In this document: positions 45,264 to 57,272 of the stretch, piece by piece
Numbering within the stretch: position 1 is the stretch's first letter
How the letters are laid out: each line of letters opens with the position of its first letter
NCBI GenBank assembly: GCA_036435485.1
Contig: CM071600.1
Span: forward strand, 59,455,546-59,519,545
Length of the DNA stretch: 64,000 nt
Reading direction: 5' to 3'
Source: Saposhnikovia divaricata
Lineage: Eukaryota; Streptophyta; Magnoliopsida; Apiales; Apiaceae
The notes under the pieces: generated by a model
The model's input: the letters and a program-made list of their open reading frames with translations, nothing else
Told to the model about the DNA's origin: nothing
Database searches by the model: none
Position numbers and translations under genes: made by a program

Positions 45264-46455
45264 TTAAAGGCCAATGTGTTGCCTAATTGGGAACCCAATT
45301 TCAATGGTATGGGGACTCTACGTGGCTGATCACCCGTATTGTCCAGAGTCAGGAAAAACCTCCAATCAAATTTAGATATATTTTTTTTAGAATAAAATTT
45401 TCTTTAAAAAGAGAATTTATGGTTTTCTGTCTCAAATGGATAGATCTCAAAAATTTTTAAAGAATGATTTTAAAATGACATGAACAGAATACTTTATTGC
45501 CAGACTGGCTTACATTGAGATTGTGAACTAAATCAGAATATCCTGAGTTACCTTTGGTACCTTTATATTGTTGTATTCAGTATTCAGTTATGAACTCTTA
45601 TCTCCATTTTGATACTTGCTGAGCATTGGCTCACTTCTTGCTATTGTTTCTAACCCTTTTTCAGTTTAAAGAAGAAAAGGATACAAATTAGAAGCTATAT
45701 CGGGAGAAGAACTTGTTGTGGACAATAGACAGCCTAGATTTGCTCTGCTAGAAGGTTGGACTTTTGGATATCAGTCAAGAATTGTAATAGTACCAGTTAG
45801 TTGTAATTATATTATGGAGTGTATGTAGCTTTTGATTAAGGTTTTAGTGTTGTAATGTAATATCTTAGTTAGTAGCTGCTTGTTTCATACCACTACCTGC
45901 TAGAGATCCGGGTTAGTGGTGGGGTGTTGTATTATGTCTTAATGTCTGGTTATCAGTGTTATGTATTTAGTTTTGATTTGTGGTGCCCCGATCTTGTTCC
46001 TTGATCGGAAGGGCATAGTAGTATGGTTCACCTGATCGGTTAGGATAGGTTGATCATGTGCTGGTTTTTCTTAAATAGTTGGAATTGTCGTTTTTTTTAT
46101 GAAATTTGGTTGGTTCAAAATACAGGTGGATAGTCCGTATTACGAATACTTCATGCCGAAATTTTCTAAAATTCCCCTGTATCAAAGTCTATTTATTTAT
46201 CTAATCAATTTCAATAAAAGAGAGTAAGCTTAATTGATAAGAGTTGTGTGTGCATTGAGTTCTATTTTTTTTAAATTCTCAGACTATTTTTTTAAAAAAA
46301 ATAAAAATAAAAATATATGGTTAAATCATGGTTTTATTATATATCTAAAATGGTTTTGAGGTTGTCATATCTATATGTATATAATTATTCAGGTGTTTGT
46401 GAGTATATCATTATATAAAGTATATGTTTTTAGTGGGTAGTCGGGGTGTTACAGG

Positions 46456-46469
46456 TTGGTATCAGAGCT
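46456..46469 (+). other. Gypsy primer-binding site
   Basis: TTGGTATCAGAGCT two bases after the LTR matches initiator tRNA-Met. Confidence 0.85.
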
Positions 46470-47144
46470 GTCAGGTTTTGGTCACTGAAACAATCCAGGA
46501 TTAGGTATTGGATTGCTGTAGGATAGGATTTGAACTTTTATAGACATAGGATAGGAGCAATAGGTGCACGTTATCATTATGATAGTAGGTGATATGTTTA
46601 GGATATTCTTTTATCGCTTTAGTACCTTCTTTTTGCACTATATCGTTATCATCGGTGGTGGATGCTTCTGTAGACTCACCCACTTCACGACGCGTAATTA
46701 CTTGAGTTCGACCTGGAGTAAACCTGGGGAGTTAGTGAGTAACATTGTCTGGTTTATTGCGCTATCACCAGTATTTGTACCCGTCCGCGCAGGGACGCTT
46801 TTACATGTTGTTGATGATCGAAATTATTTTCAGCATTTATCTTTTAGTAGTTGGATTGTTAACAGTGTACCTTGAACTCTAAAACTGTTGTGTTATATTA
46901 TTAACCTTGTTGGTACCATGACCGTTATTTTCTTGCTATTTATGCATCTTTCATTATAATTTTGAGTTGTCCAAATATTTCCTGTTAAAATTTCTTGTTC
47001 AAGATAATACCTATGCTTCCCTGTTCCTTTACACCGTTATAACTCTTGTGATCACAGATAACTCCAAATTTCAGGATTTGTAAACCATATTTCTGTACAT
47101 ATTAGCCTGTTGTTTAATAAGCTACTTGTTTTCTTATCAGAATC

Positions 47145-48440
47145 ATGCCTCCAAAGAAGAAAACACCTACTGCAAATCCCGAAAACCAGAACACTGGCAA
47201 TCAAAATCCAGTTGACCCGAATATGACTCAAATTCTTCAACTTCTTCAACAACAAACAGCCGCACTAGCTCAACAGTGACCCACTCAACCAATTGTGACA
47301 TTTAAAGCTTTTCAAGTTGTGCACCCTATAGAGTTTAAAGGTAATGTTAACCCAATAGAAGCTAGGGGATGGCTAAATGAGATGGAGAAAGCTTTTGCTT
47401 TGGTAAGGGTAGGTGAAGATCAGAAGACGGAATATGCGAGCTATTACTTGAAAGCTGAAGCAAACTATTGGTGGGAGTCAACAAAGCTGTTGGAAGGTGA
47501 AGGGGTAAGTATATGGTAGCGGTTCACAGAGTTATTTCTCGAGAAGTATCTTCCAAGGTATATGCAAGATCAGCTGGAGATTCAGTTTCTAGAGTTAAAG
47601 TAGGAGAACATGAGTGTGGCGGAATACGAGGCAAAGTTCACTGAGTTAGCAAGGTTTGTTCCTGAATTTGTGAATACTGAGGCGAAGAAAGCTAAAAGAT
47701 TTCAACAAGGTCTAAAGTCATGGATACGTAGTAAAGTGGCAGTATTTCAGTTAGAGAATTATGCAATGGTGGTGGAGAAAGCTATGATTGTTGAAGGTGA
47801 GAGCGAATTATATCAAAAGGAGAAGGCGGGAAAGAAAAGAAAGATAGAAAGTACCGAAGGAAGTCAGAACCCAAGAGGTAATGATAATAATAACAAGTTC
47901 AATCCAAGGAATGAGGGTCAGTTTGCTAGGAACAGAGGTTTTCAGAAGCCAAAGAATGGAAATGGTGGTCAAGGCACACGTTTTCAGAATACCAATCAGC
48001 AGCTTGCAATCAGACCACCCTTACCTGAATGTACAACTTGTGGGAAGAAACACTCGGTAGTTTGTCACAGACTAAGTGTTACGTGCTTTAAGTTCAACAA
48101 GAAGGGACATTATGCGGGACATTGTCCGACTTTAAAACCAGGGGTAAAATGTTTTAATTGCGGGAAACTTGGTCATTTTGCAAAGGATTGTAAGGAACCG
48201 GTTCAATCAGTAAATGTTTTGAGAATAGCCGGACCCCCATCGGCAAATGTTTTTAGGATAGCTGGGCCTCCAGCCTAGACCCAAATCTCTCCACCTAGAG
48301 CCAGAACCTTCAGCATGTCGATGCAGGATGCAGTTCAGGAAGCTGATGTTGTCATAGGTACGCTTCCTGTGAATTTAGTAGAGGTTAAAGTTTAAAATTG
48401 ATTCTGGAGCTACCAAGTCTTTATGTTTCTTCTTATTTTT
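47145..48440 (+). pseudogene. Ty3/gypsy (chromovirus-like) gag and start of protease, degraded
   Basis: The reading starts MPPKKKTPTANPENQN with a Gln-rich LLQQQTAALAQQ. The retrotrans_gag region follows: HPIEFKGNVNPIEARGWLNE, YYLKAEANYWWES, then SVAEYEAKFTELARFVPEFV and RFQQGLKSWIRSKV. Two zinc knuckles follow, CFKFNKKGHYAGHC (first Cys pair altered) and CFNCGKLGHFAKDC. Stops fall at 47277, 47517, 47600 and 48276. A protease trace IDSGATKSL sits at about 48398-48425. Reverse transcriptase and integrase are not found downstream, so the element is truncated. The gag form resembles Tekay/Del-type chromoviruses. Confidence 0.87.
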
Positions 48441-49389
48441 TGATAACACCCCATCACCTTTGATAATCAATTATAATTCAATTGATGATGAATTTTTCAG
48501 ATTCATTTAAACACATTCCTACTTTTCAGAGATACCTCTATTTTTCAGGGGATCACTTGATTCAACATGATGCAAATAAATTACTGAAACCCTTGAACTC
48601 TTTCTATTTTCCTAGAATATTTACTATTCCTTATTCAACATTGTATATATCTAAACTTTTGAAACTTTTGAAATCTTATTGTTTCTCACTGAATACTTAA
48701 CCTTCTTTATTCAAACTGGGATGAACAACTCTATGTATGTAGGGGATTCAGGGACATCTTATCTATGTGATAGAAGTCTGGTGGGACGCCACTGATTGTG
48801 TTTGTCATGAAAGTACTGAAGGCTGGCCACCTTTTGTACCATGGCGGTTGACCTAAGTGACAAATGCAACCTGAAAATAGTTCGGTGATCATATTGATCT
48901 CTCAGTTAAATCTTTTTATAAAATTCTCATAAAAAAAAAAACTCATCTTGTACTAATACATGTTAATACCTGTCTATTCTATTGATCCCTTTTGTTATAA
49001 ACTGAAAGGCATATGACTCAGCCTATTTGTAGTTAGAGGATCCTAATCAACTTAAACCAAATTGTAATAAGTAAATATACATATGAACTGTCACAGGAAT
49101 CTCAAGAAGTATTATCTGTCAGAAGAAAGAAGAAAAGTCAATCTATAGTTTTGATGTCATACACTGGAAGACGATTCAGTTATCTGATCAAGCCCCAGTA
49201 CAGCATTGAAGTTAATGGATTCATTTGAACAGTGACAGAGATTTTTCGAGTGATATTTTGAAGATCAGTTACAGTACAAGAGAATTGAGAGAAGAAACAA
49301 ACCACAACCTAAAGTCAAAAGTGAAGAAGCATCATTGAAGTTAGTCGTTCATGAACCAGACAGTACATCGAACGTCAACACAAATCAGT
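48441..49389. other. Decayed repetitive DNA, no gene recognised
   Basis: AT-rich sequence after the protease trace. I see no recognisable reverse transcriptase or integrase on either strand. The 72-codon ORF at 48482 shows no domain. Confidence 0.5.
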
Positions 49390-49950
49390 GGTAATTCTTT
49401 ACTACCTTTAGTGGTTTGTAAGAATTAAATTAATTATTTATTGATTTAATAAAATTCATTTATAATTGATATAAATTATTTAGTTGATTTAATTAAATGA
49501 ATTAATTCTGGAAGAATTAATTTATTAATTAAATTAATTATTGTATCAATTAAATATGAATTAGTTAATCATTAATTAATTAAATGGATCAATATGACTT
49601 AAAGAAAGAAAAACAGATTAAGTCTTGGAGAAGGAAAATTCGGTATGACTTAATTTAAGTCTTACCGACAGAAGCTTTCCTGATTTAAGTCTTACCGACC
49701 TGATTTAAGTCCTACCGACCTCTGCCAGCTGTTGTAAGTCTTACCGAACTTCTGGTAAGTCTTACCGACACATTTTATGTCTTAATGGAGGTTTGTGTAA
49801 GTCTTAATGAAGGAAAATCAAGTCTTGGAAGCAGTTTAAGTCATGCTGGAGCATTTAAATATCCTACAGAAAGCCAGCAAGACCTGTTACTGATATAAAA
49901 GAACAGAACAGACCAGATTAAGTCATAACGGAGAAAACACAGCAGAAACA
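49390..49950 (+). mobile_element. LTR-like fragment with TAAGTCTTACCGAC repeats
   Basis: Between 49630 and 49830, words of the type TAAGTCTTACCGAC recur about seven times. A TATA-like GATATAAAAGAAC at 49893 follows. This resembles an LTR U3 plus promoter. It is cut at 49950 by the insertion of the copia array, and its continuation should lie beyond the array, outside this window. Confidence 0.4.
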
Positions 49951-51646
49951 TGAAGGAATTTATGACCGTAGCGGAAGCGTAAATCACATTTACTTGCATA
50001 AAAACCTAATTAATCATGTATATAGATTTAAAAATTGTATGAACACAAGAAAAATACCTTGATAGCTTTCCTGGGATTGTTATGAATGTGTCTTTGATTT
50101 CCAGCAATCACCCCTCAAGTGTGGAGTGCTCTAATGGTATCCACCAAGATCAAATATCATATAGTAGATTAAGAACAATTGAGAAAATTAATTAAATGGT
50201 TTGGAATGATTTTGATGAACTTCAAAAGCTCTCCATGATCTTCTAAACCTCCTGGGATGTTTTGTGTTGTGTGTTTGTGATATCCTCCAACTCTTGGATA
50301 TGTTTGATATTTAAAGAAATAAAGTCTTTACTTTATCTAATTAAATAATCATTTAATAATTAAAACCCTTTTAATTATTAATCCCATTCTGAAAATAATT
50401 CTCTCATAAAATTTAATTTCTCAAACTAAATTTTGTAATTAATAATTATTAAGAACTTTTCCTAATTTATTTATAATCTATTAAATCTCATTTAATAAAT
50501 TATAAATAATTGCTAATTAATTATTTATTGAATAAATAAATAATTCATAGCCATTATTAATTATTCTCATCATCTATAAATATTTAACCTTTTTATGGTG
50601 TGACCCTTTAGGTTCAATATTAAGCCGGTAGTAGAAATAAATAATAATAAACTATTTATTATTACTTATACGAATTACTAATTAATTCGTTAAATATAAT
50701 TACATAAGTAATTAATATTTATTCTACATCGTGAGTGATACTTTTGAATATATCGCGACTATCCGGATAATATGAATTCATTGCTTAGAATATATAAAAC
50801 CTATTCAGCAAATGGTTACCGTACAATCAATTCCTTCTACCCGACAATATCCCGATTAAATACAAGGCATGGATCGCGTGTCAAGCCTATTTAATTTAAT
50901 CATATAATTTCTTATACATTATGTCTAGTTCATTTGAATTAGAAACTCTTTCTAACTTCAATTGCTCTGGCCAGAGATTCCAAAACTAACATAGTAAGAA
51001 CATCATAGGATATTCACTTTCTTTTACTGAAAGGGATAGATTCTTTATCGATCGTTAACTATCTTCATATACAAATTCCTATACCCGGAATAGAACTAAT
51101 GATTGTCCCTTGAGGACTTAGAACTAAACCAAAACATAGTTCATTGTATATAAGATTACTTTAACGGTCTCAAGTCTAAGGACACTTGTACCACCATCAA
51201 CTTATGAACAACTATTAACACGTGAGTAAACTCCATTAGTCGTTCATTTGATCAAGTCACGTTCAGTGAACTTATTCTCCAATAAGCACCTACATACTAG
51301 CTATAGTGTCATCACACGAATGTCTATGAGAACAGACATCCTTCCGAGGAAGCAAGCATAGTATGTACCGATCTTTACGGATTGACTAACTCCCAATTAG
51401 TTATCCTACGATCGGGAACTATTTAAGTTTAGTGTTATCATCTTCTAGATCTCATTATTATAATCTCATTATAATTCTAGAAGCTTTACTCTAAACTATG
51501 GAACTTCTTATTTAAACACTTTAAATAGATAAAGCTCGTAATAAAAACAACAAGTCTTTTATTAATATAAATAAAATCAAATAAGATTACATGAAAGTAT
51601 TTCCTAACCCATCACACATGATTGGGTTTAGGACAAAATACTATCA
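49951..51646 (-). repeat. Copia array LTR a (1696 bp)
   Basis: Outer left LTR. Its ends, read on the plus strand, are TGAAGGAATTTATG...AAAATACTATCA. Confidence 0.93.
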
Positions 51647-51657
51647 AACTCCCACTT
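51647..51657 (-). other. Polypurine tract, copy 1
   Basis: AAGTGGGAGTT on the minus strand lies directly before the 3' LTR. The same tract is at 58969-58979 in copy 2. Confidence 0.85.
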
Positions 51658-51660
51658 GTA

Positions 51661-54600
51661 CTAAAGCCAATCACTCTGGTATCTTATACCCATCTTATCT
51701 CTATGTCGATCAAAGTGAGCCTGAGACAATGCCTTAGTAAATGGGTCCGCTATGTTGTTATGTGTGTCAATTCTTACGATGTTGACATCCCCTCTTTCTA
51801 TGATCTCTCGAATCAGATGAAAGCGCCGCAACACGTGTTTGGAATTCTTATGGGATCTTGGTTCCTTAGCTTGAGCTATCGCAGCGTTGTTATCACAATA
51901 CAACACTATAGGATCCTCAATGCTAGGAACTACTCCCAAATCAGAAACAAATTTCCTCATCTAGACAGCTTCCTTTGCAGCTTCACATGCAGCTATATAT
52001 TCTGCTTCCGCTGTGGAGTCAGCCGTTGTAGGCTGTTTGGAACTCTTCCAACTAATCGCTCCCCCATTTAGAGTAAATACATACCCTGACTGGGATCTGC
52101 TACCATCGCCTTCTGATTGAAAACTAGAGTCAGTATAACCCTCAATTTTCAATTCAGATCCACCAAAAACAAGAAAAACATCTTTAGTCCTTCTCAAGTA
52201 CTTCAATATGTTCTTCACTGCTTTCCAGTGTTCTTCACCTGGGTTAGACTGATATCTGCTCGTCACACTAAGTGAATGAGTAACATCAGCTCTAGTACAT
52301 AACATTGCATACATGATGGATCCTATTGACGAGGCATAAGGAATCCTACTCATGCGCACCCTTTCCTCATATGTCTTTGGAGACATCTTCTCGGAAAGAG
52401 TAATCCCATGACTAATAGGAATGAGACCTCTTTTCGAGTTCTCCATGCTAAACCGTTTTAGAACTTTATCGATGTATGTACCTTGGGATAGGCCAATCGT
52501 TCGATTAGATCTATCTCTATAGATCTTCATCCCTAAAATATAGGATGCCTCTCCCAAGTCCTTCATAGTGAAGTTCTTTGATAGCCAGACCTTGACTGAT
52601 TGTAACATCGGTATATCATTTCCTATTATAAGTATGTCATCCACATACAATATAAGAAATGTTACCGCGCTCCCACTAACCTTCTTGTAAACATATGGTT
52701 CATCTAAGTTTTTGATAAAATTAAACTCTTTGATTGTCTCATCAAAACGGATGTTCCATCTTCGAGAAGCTTGCTTCAAACCATATATGGATCGAAGCAG
52801 TCTACATATTAGATTTTCGTTTCCACTGGAAACAAAACCCTCTGGCTGTGTCATATACACTTCCTCTTCAAGTTTCCCATTGAGGAAGGCCGTCTTTACG
52901 TCCATTTGCCAGATCTCGTAATCATAGTAGGCTGCAATCGCAAGCAAAATCCTAATGGATTTGAGCAAGGCTACAGGCGAAAAGGTTTCATCAAAGTCAA
53001 TCCCTTGTCTTTGTTTGAATCCTTTTGCCACAAGCCTGGCCTTATAGGTCTCCACCTGGCCATCTGCTCCTAACTTTCGTTTGTATATCCATTTGCACCC
53101 AATGGGTTTAACTCCTTCAGGTGCCTCAACCAAAGTCCACACTTGGTTTATATACATCGAGTCCATTTTGGATTTCATGGCATCCTGCCATTTCTCTGAG
53201 TCATTACAACTCACAGCCTCTTCATAAGTCATAGGGTCCTCATCATCAACAAATGACAAATCATCATCATTTTCAATGACAAGCCCGTAATATCTTTCGA
53301 TTGGGCGGGACACTCTCTCTGACTTACGTAAAGGTTGTTTTACAGAAGGTTGTTCTTTCTGAACAGGTACTTCTTCTCTAATCGTTGCATTTTGTGGTTC
53401 TTGAACTTCATCAAGTTCAATATTTCTCCCACTGTTTCTATCAAGGAGGAACTGTTCCTCTAAGAAGTGTGCGTGTCTAGAAACAAATATCCTTTGATCA
53501 GAAGGATCATAGAAATAATATCCATGACCTTCTTTAGGATATCCCACAAAACTGCATTTCACGGATCTAGGTTCCAACTTATCATGTTCAACTTTCTTGA
53601 CATAAGCTGGACACCCCCAAACCTTAACATGTTTAAGACCTGGTTTCTTCCCACTCCACATCTCATGTGGGGTCGTGAGAACCGATTTAGAAGGCACCTT
53701 GTTCAGTAAATACGCTGACGTCTCTAAAGCATAACCCCATAGTGATACTGGAAGATCAGTAAAGCTCATCATGGGCCTCACCATATCTAATAGAGTACGA
53801 TTCCTTCTCTCAGATACTCCATTTCATTGTGGAGTATAGGGAGGGGTCCATTGAGAAACTATACCATTTTCTTTAAGATAACCTAAAAACTCTCCGCTTA
53901 AGTACTCACCTCCTCGATCTGATCGAAGAACTTTTATACTACGTGCGGTTTGTTTTTCTACTTCATTTCTATATTCCTTGAACTTTTCAAAAGCTTCGGA
54001 TTTGTATTTCATAAGATATACATATCCTAACCTGGATCGATCATCCGTAAAAGTAATGAAGTATGAAAGTCCTCCTCTAGCACTTGTTGACATTGGTCCA
54101 CATACATCTGTGTGTACCAAGTCTAACAACCCCGCAGCTCTCTCTCCATGTCCAGTAAATGGAGATTTAGTCATTTTACCCATGAGACAAGACTCGCATG
54201 TAGGATATGATTCAAAATCAAAATGTTCTAGTAACTTATCCTTATGTAATGTGCGAAGTCTGTTCTCACTAATATGACCTAGTCTGCAGTGCCATAAATA
54301 AGTTGGATTTTTATTATCTCTTTTTCTTTTATTATTAGGTTGTTCAATTTGAAACAAATTATGTTCTAAGTCACATATATACAAACCATTATGTAATGTA
54401 CCGTATCCATAAGTAATATTATTTCTCTTAATTAAACATTTATTATTCTCAACAATAAATGTAAAACCATCCGACTCAAGTACAGGAATATAAACAATAT
54501 TTCTTACAATAGATGGTACATAATAACATTTATTCAACACGATAGTTTTGCCCGTAGGCATATGCAAAGGAAATGATCCTACAGCTGCAGCAGCAACTCT

Positions 54601-55590
54601 TGCTCCATTGCCCATCAATAGAATCACTTCATCTTCCCCCAGAGGTCTACTTTGCTTTAGTCCCTGCAACGAATTGCAAATATGAGACCCACAAGCAGTA
54701 TCCAATACCCAAGTAGAAATCTGACTTAAAGACATATTTAGTTCAATCATGAACATACCTGAATCTGAAGCGGTAATCTCATTGCCCTTCTTATTCTTTA
54801 ACTCTGCAAGGTAAACCTTGCAGTTCCTCTTCCAGTGTCCCACCTTGTTACAGTGGAAGCAAACTGCTTTGCTTTTTGGGTCAGCCTTTGGTGGAACAGG
54901 CTTATTCTCACCCTTTTTCTTATTCTTCGGCTTCCAGTTCCTCTTCCTCTTAGTAGAGGTACTGGCACCGATCATAAGAACAGAACCCCTTTTGGAGGGA
55001 AAATTCGCCTCAGCAGTTTTCAGCATGTTGTGGAGCTCAGCTAAGCTGGCATCCAGCTTGTTCATGTGAAAGTTCATAACGAACTGCGAGAACGAATCCG
55101 GGAGTGACTGCAAGACTAAATCTTGGCATAACTCCCCATCCATGACAAAACCTAACTGCCCTAGATGCTCAATCAGATTGATCATCTTAAGCACATGGTC
55201 ATTCACAGACGACCCTTCAGCCATTCTACATTGGAATAGCTCTTTCGATATATCATATCGAGCGGTTCTCCCTTGTACATCATAAAGCTCCTGTAGATGT
55301 ATCAGAATGGTTGGAGCATCCATTTTCTCATGTTGCTTCTGTAACTCAGGTGTCATGGATGCTAGCATGACACATTGAGCAACATTAGCAGCATCTAACC
55401 ATTCATCATACACTTCTCGTTCATGGAAAAGTGCATCATCAGAAGGAGGTACAGGTAAAGGCGAGTCAAGCACATAATCCTTCTTCTCAGCCCTGAGAAC
55501 GATTCTCAGGTTTCGAAGCCAATCAGCATAATTGGGACCAGTCAATTTGTTCGCATCAAGTATGCTACGGAGTGATAGAGTAGAAGACAT
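51661..55590 (-). pseudogene. Copia gag-pol, copy 1, two in-frame stops
   Basis: One reading frame of about 1309 codons interrupted by stops at 53824-53826 and 51961-51963. Gag opens MSSTLSLRSILDANKLTGPN, with a zinc knuckle CFHCNKVGHWKRNC. Protease: WVLDTACGSHI, where DTACGS is a known copia variant of DSG. Pre-integrase: LWHCRLGHISENRL. Integrase: HTDVCGP, RSDRGGEY; the first stop falls just after its YTPQ motif. Reverse transcriptase: QMDVKTAFLNG and YVDDILIIGND. RNase H: STAEAEYIAACEAAKEAV, where the second stop follows. Apart from the stops the frame is well preserved. I can place it in Ty1/copia but not confidently in a lineage. Confidence 0.93.
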
Positions 55591-55785
55591 GATCTATAAA
55601 TCTGAAATTTGTGAACACATAACAACATTAGTAGATATCCAATTTTATTATAACACCTTATGAATCGGGTCTTTATTCATAGGTGGCTCCCACAGTTTTA
55701 TTAAAATTAAACAACCCTCAAATGTATAACTAAAGCATTCTCAATGCCTATGAGAATAGGGATCCTACTTTCCATTATATAACCT

Positions 55786-56080
55786 CGGCTGTAGCACGAA
55801 ACGCTATGTAATGTTCCATAGGCAGATAACTCTTTATCAATTACATCTCATGTTATTCCCTAATTCCATTTAGCCTCTTGAATCATTGAATCACGGCTGT
55901 AGCACGTCTAAATTCAATATTCTAAGTCAAGTGAGACCCAACATCTCGTTAAATTAATAAGATCTCAATAGCCCACGGCTGTAGCACGTAACGACAATTG
56001 GATTCTAATTAATTATACGCATCTCATGCAATAGACAAGTAATTCCTATTTTTGAAAACGAAGCCCTCGGCTGTAGCACG
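55786..56080 (-). repeat. Four spaced copies of CGTGCTACAGCCG in the leader
   Basis: Plus-strand CGGCTGTAGCACG starts at 55786, 55894, 55976 and 56068 and is perfectly conserved, while the 70-95-bp spacers are much more diverged. The same four are in copy 2, near 63108, 63216, 63298 and 63390. Confidence 0.9.
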
Positions 56081-56584
56081 AAACGACAAAGCTCAAAACT
56101 AAGAATCACTTTCTACCATGTTGGAAGGCTATGACCGACACAAGCCCGTTGTGACATTGGTCATTTTATTACTTGATATTAAATAACGAGGGATTTTATA
56201 TTATTTAGGTTACGAAACGTTTTCGTTAAAACCTAAAGTCAAACATGCATTTTATATACGATATATAAAACAATATATATTATCTCATGGCATTTCTATG
56301 CACACATATATATAGGCAAACATGTTATATCATGTTAAACATTGTTAAACATCTATATGAAACAATATTAGTATTTTAAAGCATTTTAACACAATTAAAA
56401 CGGGCTTTAAAACACTTCCGAAAGCTATAACCATTTTAAAATTAATTTTTAAAATTTATTTGACCACTCCATTAGATCCGTCTCGAAAAAACGAATCCAA
56501 CGATATATTATACGCCTCAAACGGAGTTACGGATCAACGAGAAAAATCAAAATACGAATCAGGCCATTACTGTCACCATTTGAC

Positions 56585-56666
56585 CCTGTAACGCATTACC
56601 AGAATGCGTTACAGGCCAAAAATAACATATCACCTGTGTAACGCATTCAACAGACGCGTTACACAG
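56585..56666. other. Two adjacent perfect hairpins sharing a GTAACGC motif
   Basis: Hairpin 1 has the stem CCTGTAACGCATT/AATGCGTTACAGG (13 bp, 5-nt loop; 56585-56615). Hairpin 2 has CTGTGTAACGC/GCGTTACACAG (11 bp, 11-nt loop; 56634-56666). In copy 2 hairpin 1 is at 63907-63937, with one change confined to the loop. Confidence 0.9.
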
Positions 56667-57259
56667 TGATTACGTCATGCTGACGTCAGCATCCGGCCGA
56701 CCCATGACCCGACCCGATTTTCGACCCGTCCCGACCCATGACCGACCCGACCCGACGCGTGAGCTGCACGCGCGGCGCGTGAGCCGCCAGCGCGTGAAGC
56801 CCACGCGCGTAGCCCAGTCGCGCGCAGTGAATTGCTTTTTTTTTTGTTCAGTCGACAGTATTATATTTATATATATATATATCAGTCGGTTTGATAACTT
56901 ACAAAATCAGTCCACCAGCCCACTACTACTTTTTGGGCCCCCAACATCAATTATCCATCTTGATATTTTTATAAATAATATATATATTTATAAACAGATT
57001 ATTATTTATTAATTTCTAAACTCTTTAAAAATCAATAATAAATAATCTATACATGGGAAAATTATGAAACTTTTTCTGGGACTTCTACAACACTTGTAGA
57101 AAATATATCAGTGATGAAAATTATTTTAAAAAATAATTTATTAATTAATTCGTAATTAATTTGATTATAACCTCCAAGAACTTCAAAAATTCATAACTAA
57201 TTCATACAAGCTTGAAAAATTCCGAAATTTTTTCTGGGATCTATATACATGCAACCTAT

Positions 57260-57271
57260 GCTCTGATACCA
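57260..57271 (-). other. Primer-binding site, copia copy 1
   Basis: TGGTATCAGAGC on the minus strand, one base inside the LTR. It is complementary to initiator tRNA-Met. Confidence 0.92.
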
Positions 57272-57272
57272 T

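Larger units (their letters stand above)
43762..46453 (+). mobile_element. Ty3/gypsy LTR, right part
   Basis: The LTR continues after the copia insertion and ends in GTCGGGGTGTTACA at 46453, directly before a primer-binding site. It contains a degenerate repeat built on CTTGTACCTT (44340-44700) and a duplicated 36-bp block (45181-45263). With the 159 bp left of the copia insertion it is at least 2.8 kb long. No second LTR is in the window. Confidence 0.65.
55620..57259 (-). other. Long 5' leader of copia copy 1
   Basis: About 1.65 kb between the primer site and the gag ATG, without an ORF I believe. Four copies of CGTGCTACAGCCG (minus strand) lie at 55786, 55894, 55976 and 56068. Two strong hairpins lie at 56585-56666. 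A GC-rich block occupies 56690-56830. A short TA repeat is at about 56864. Confidence 0.8.

Noticed and set aside
51622..52071. Plus-strand 149-codon ORFs (also 58944-59393) as genes
   Set aside because: They are antisense to the well-supported copia RNase H frame.
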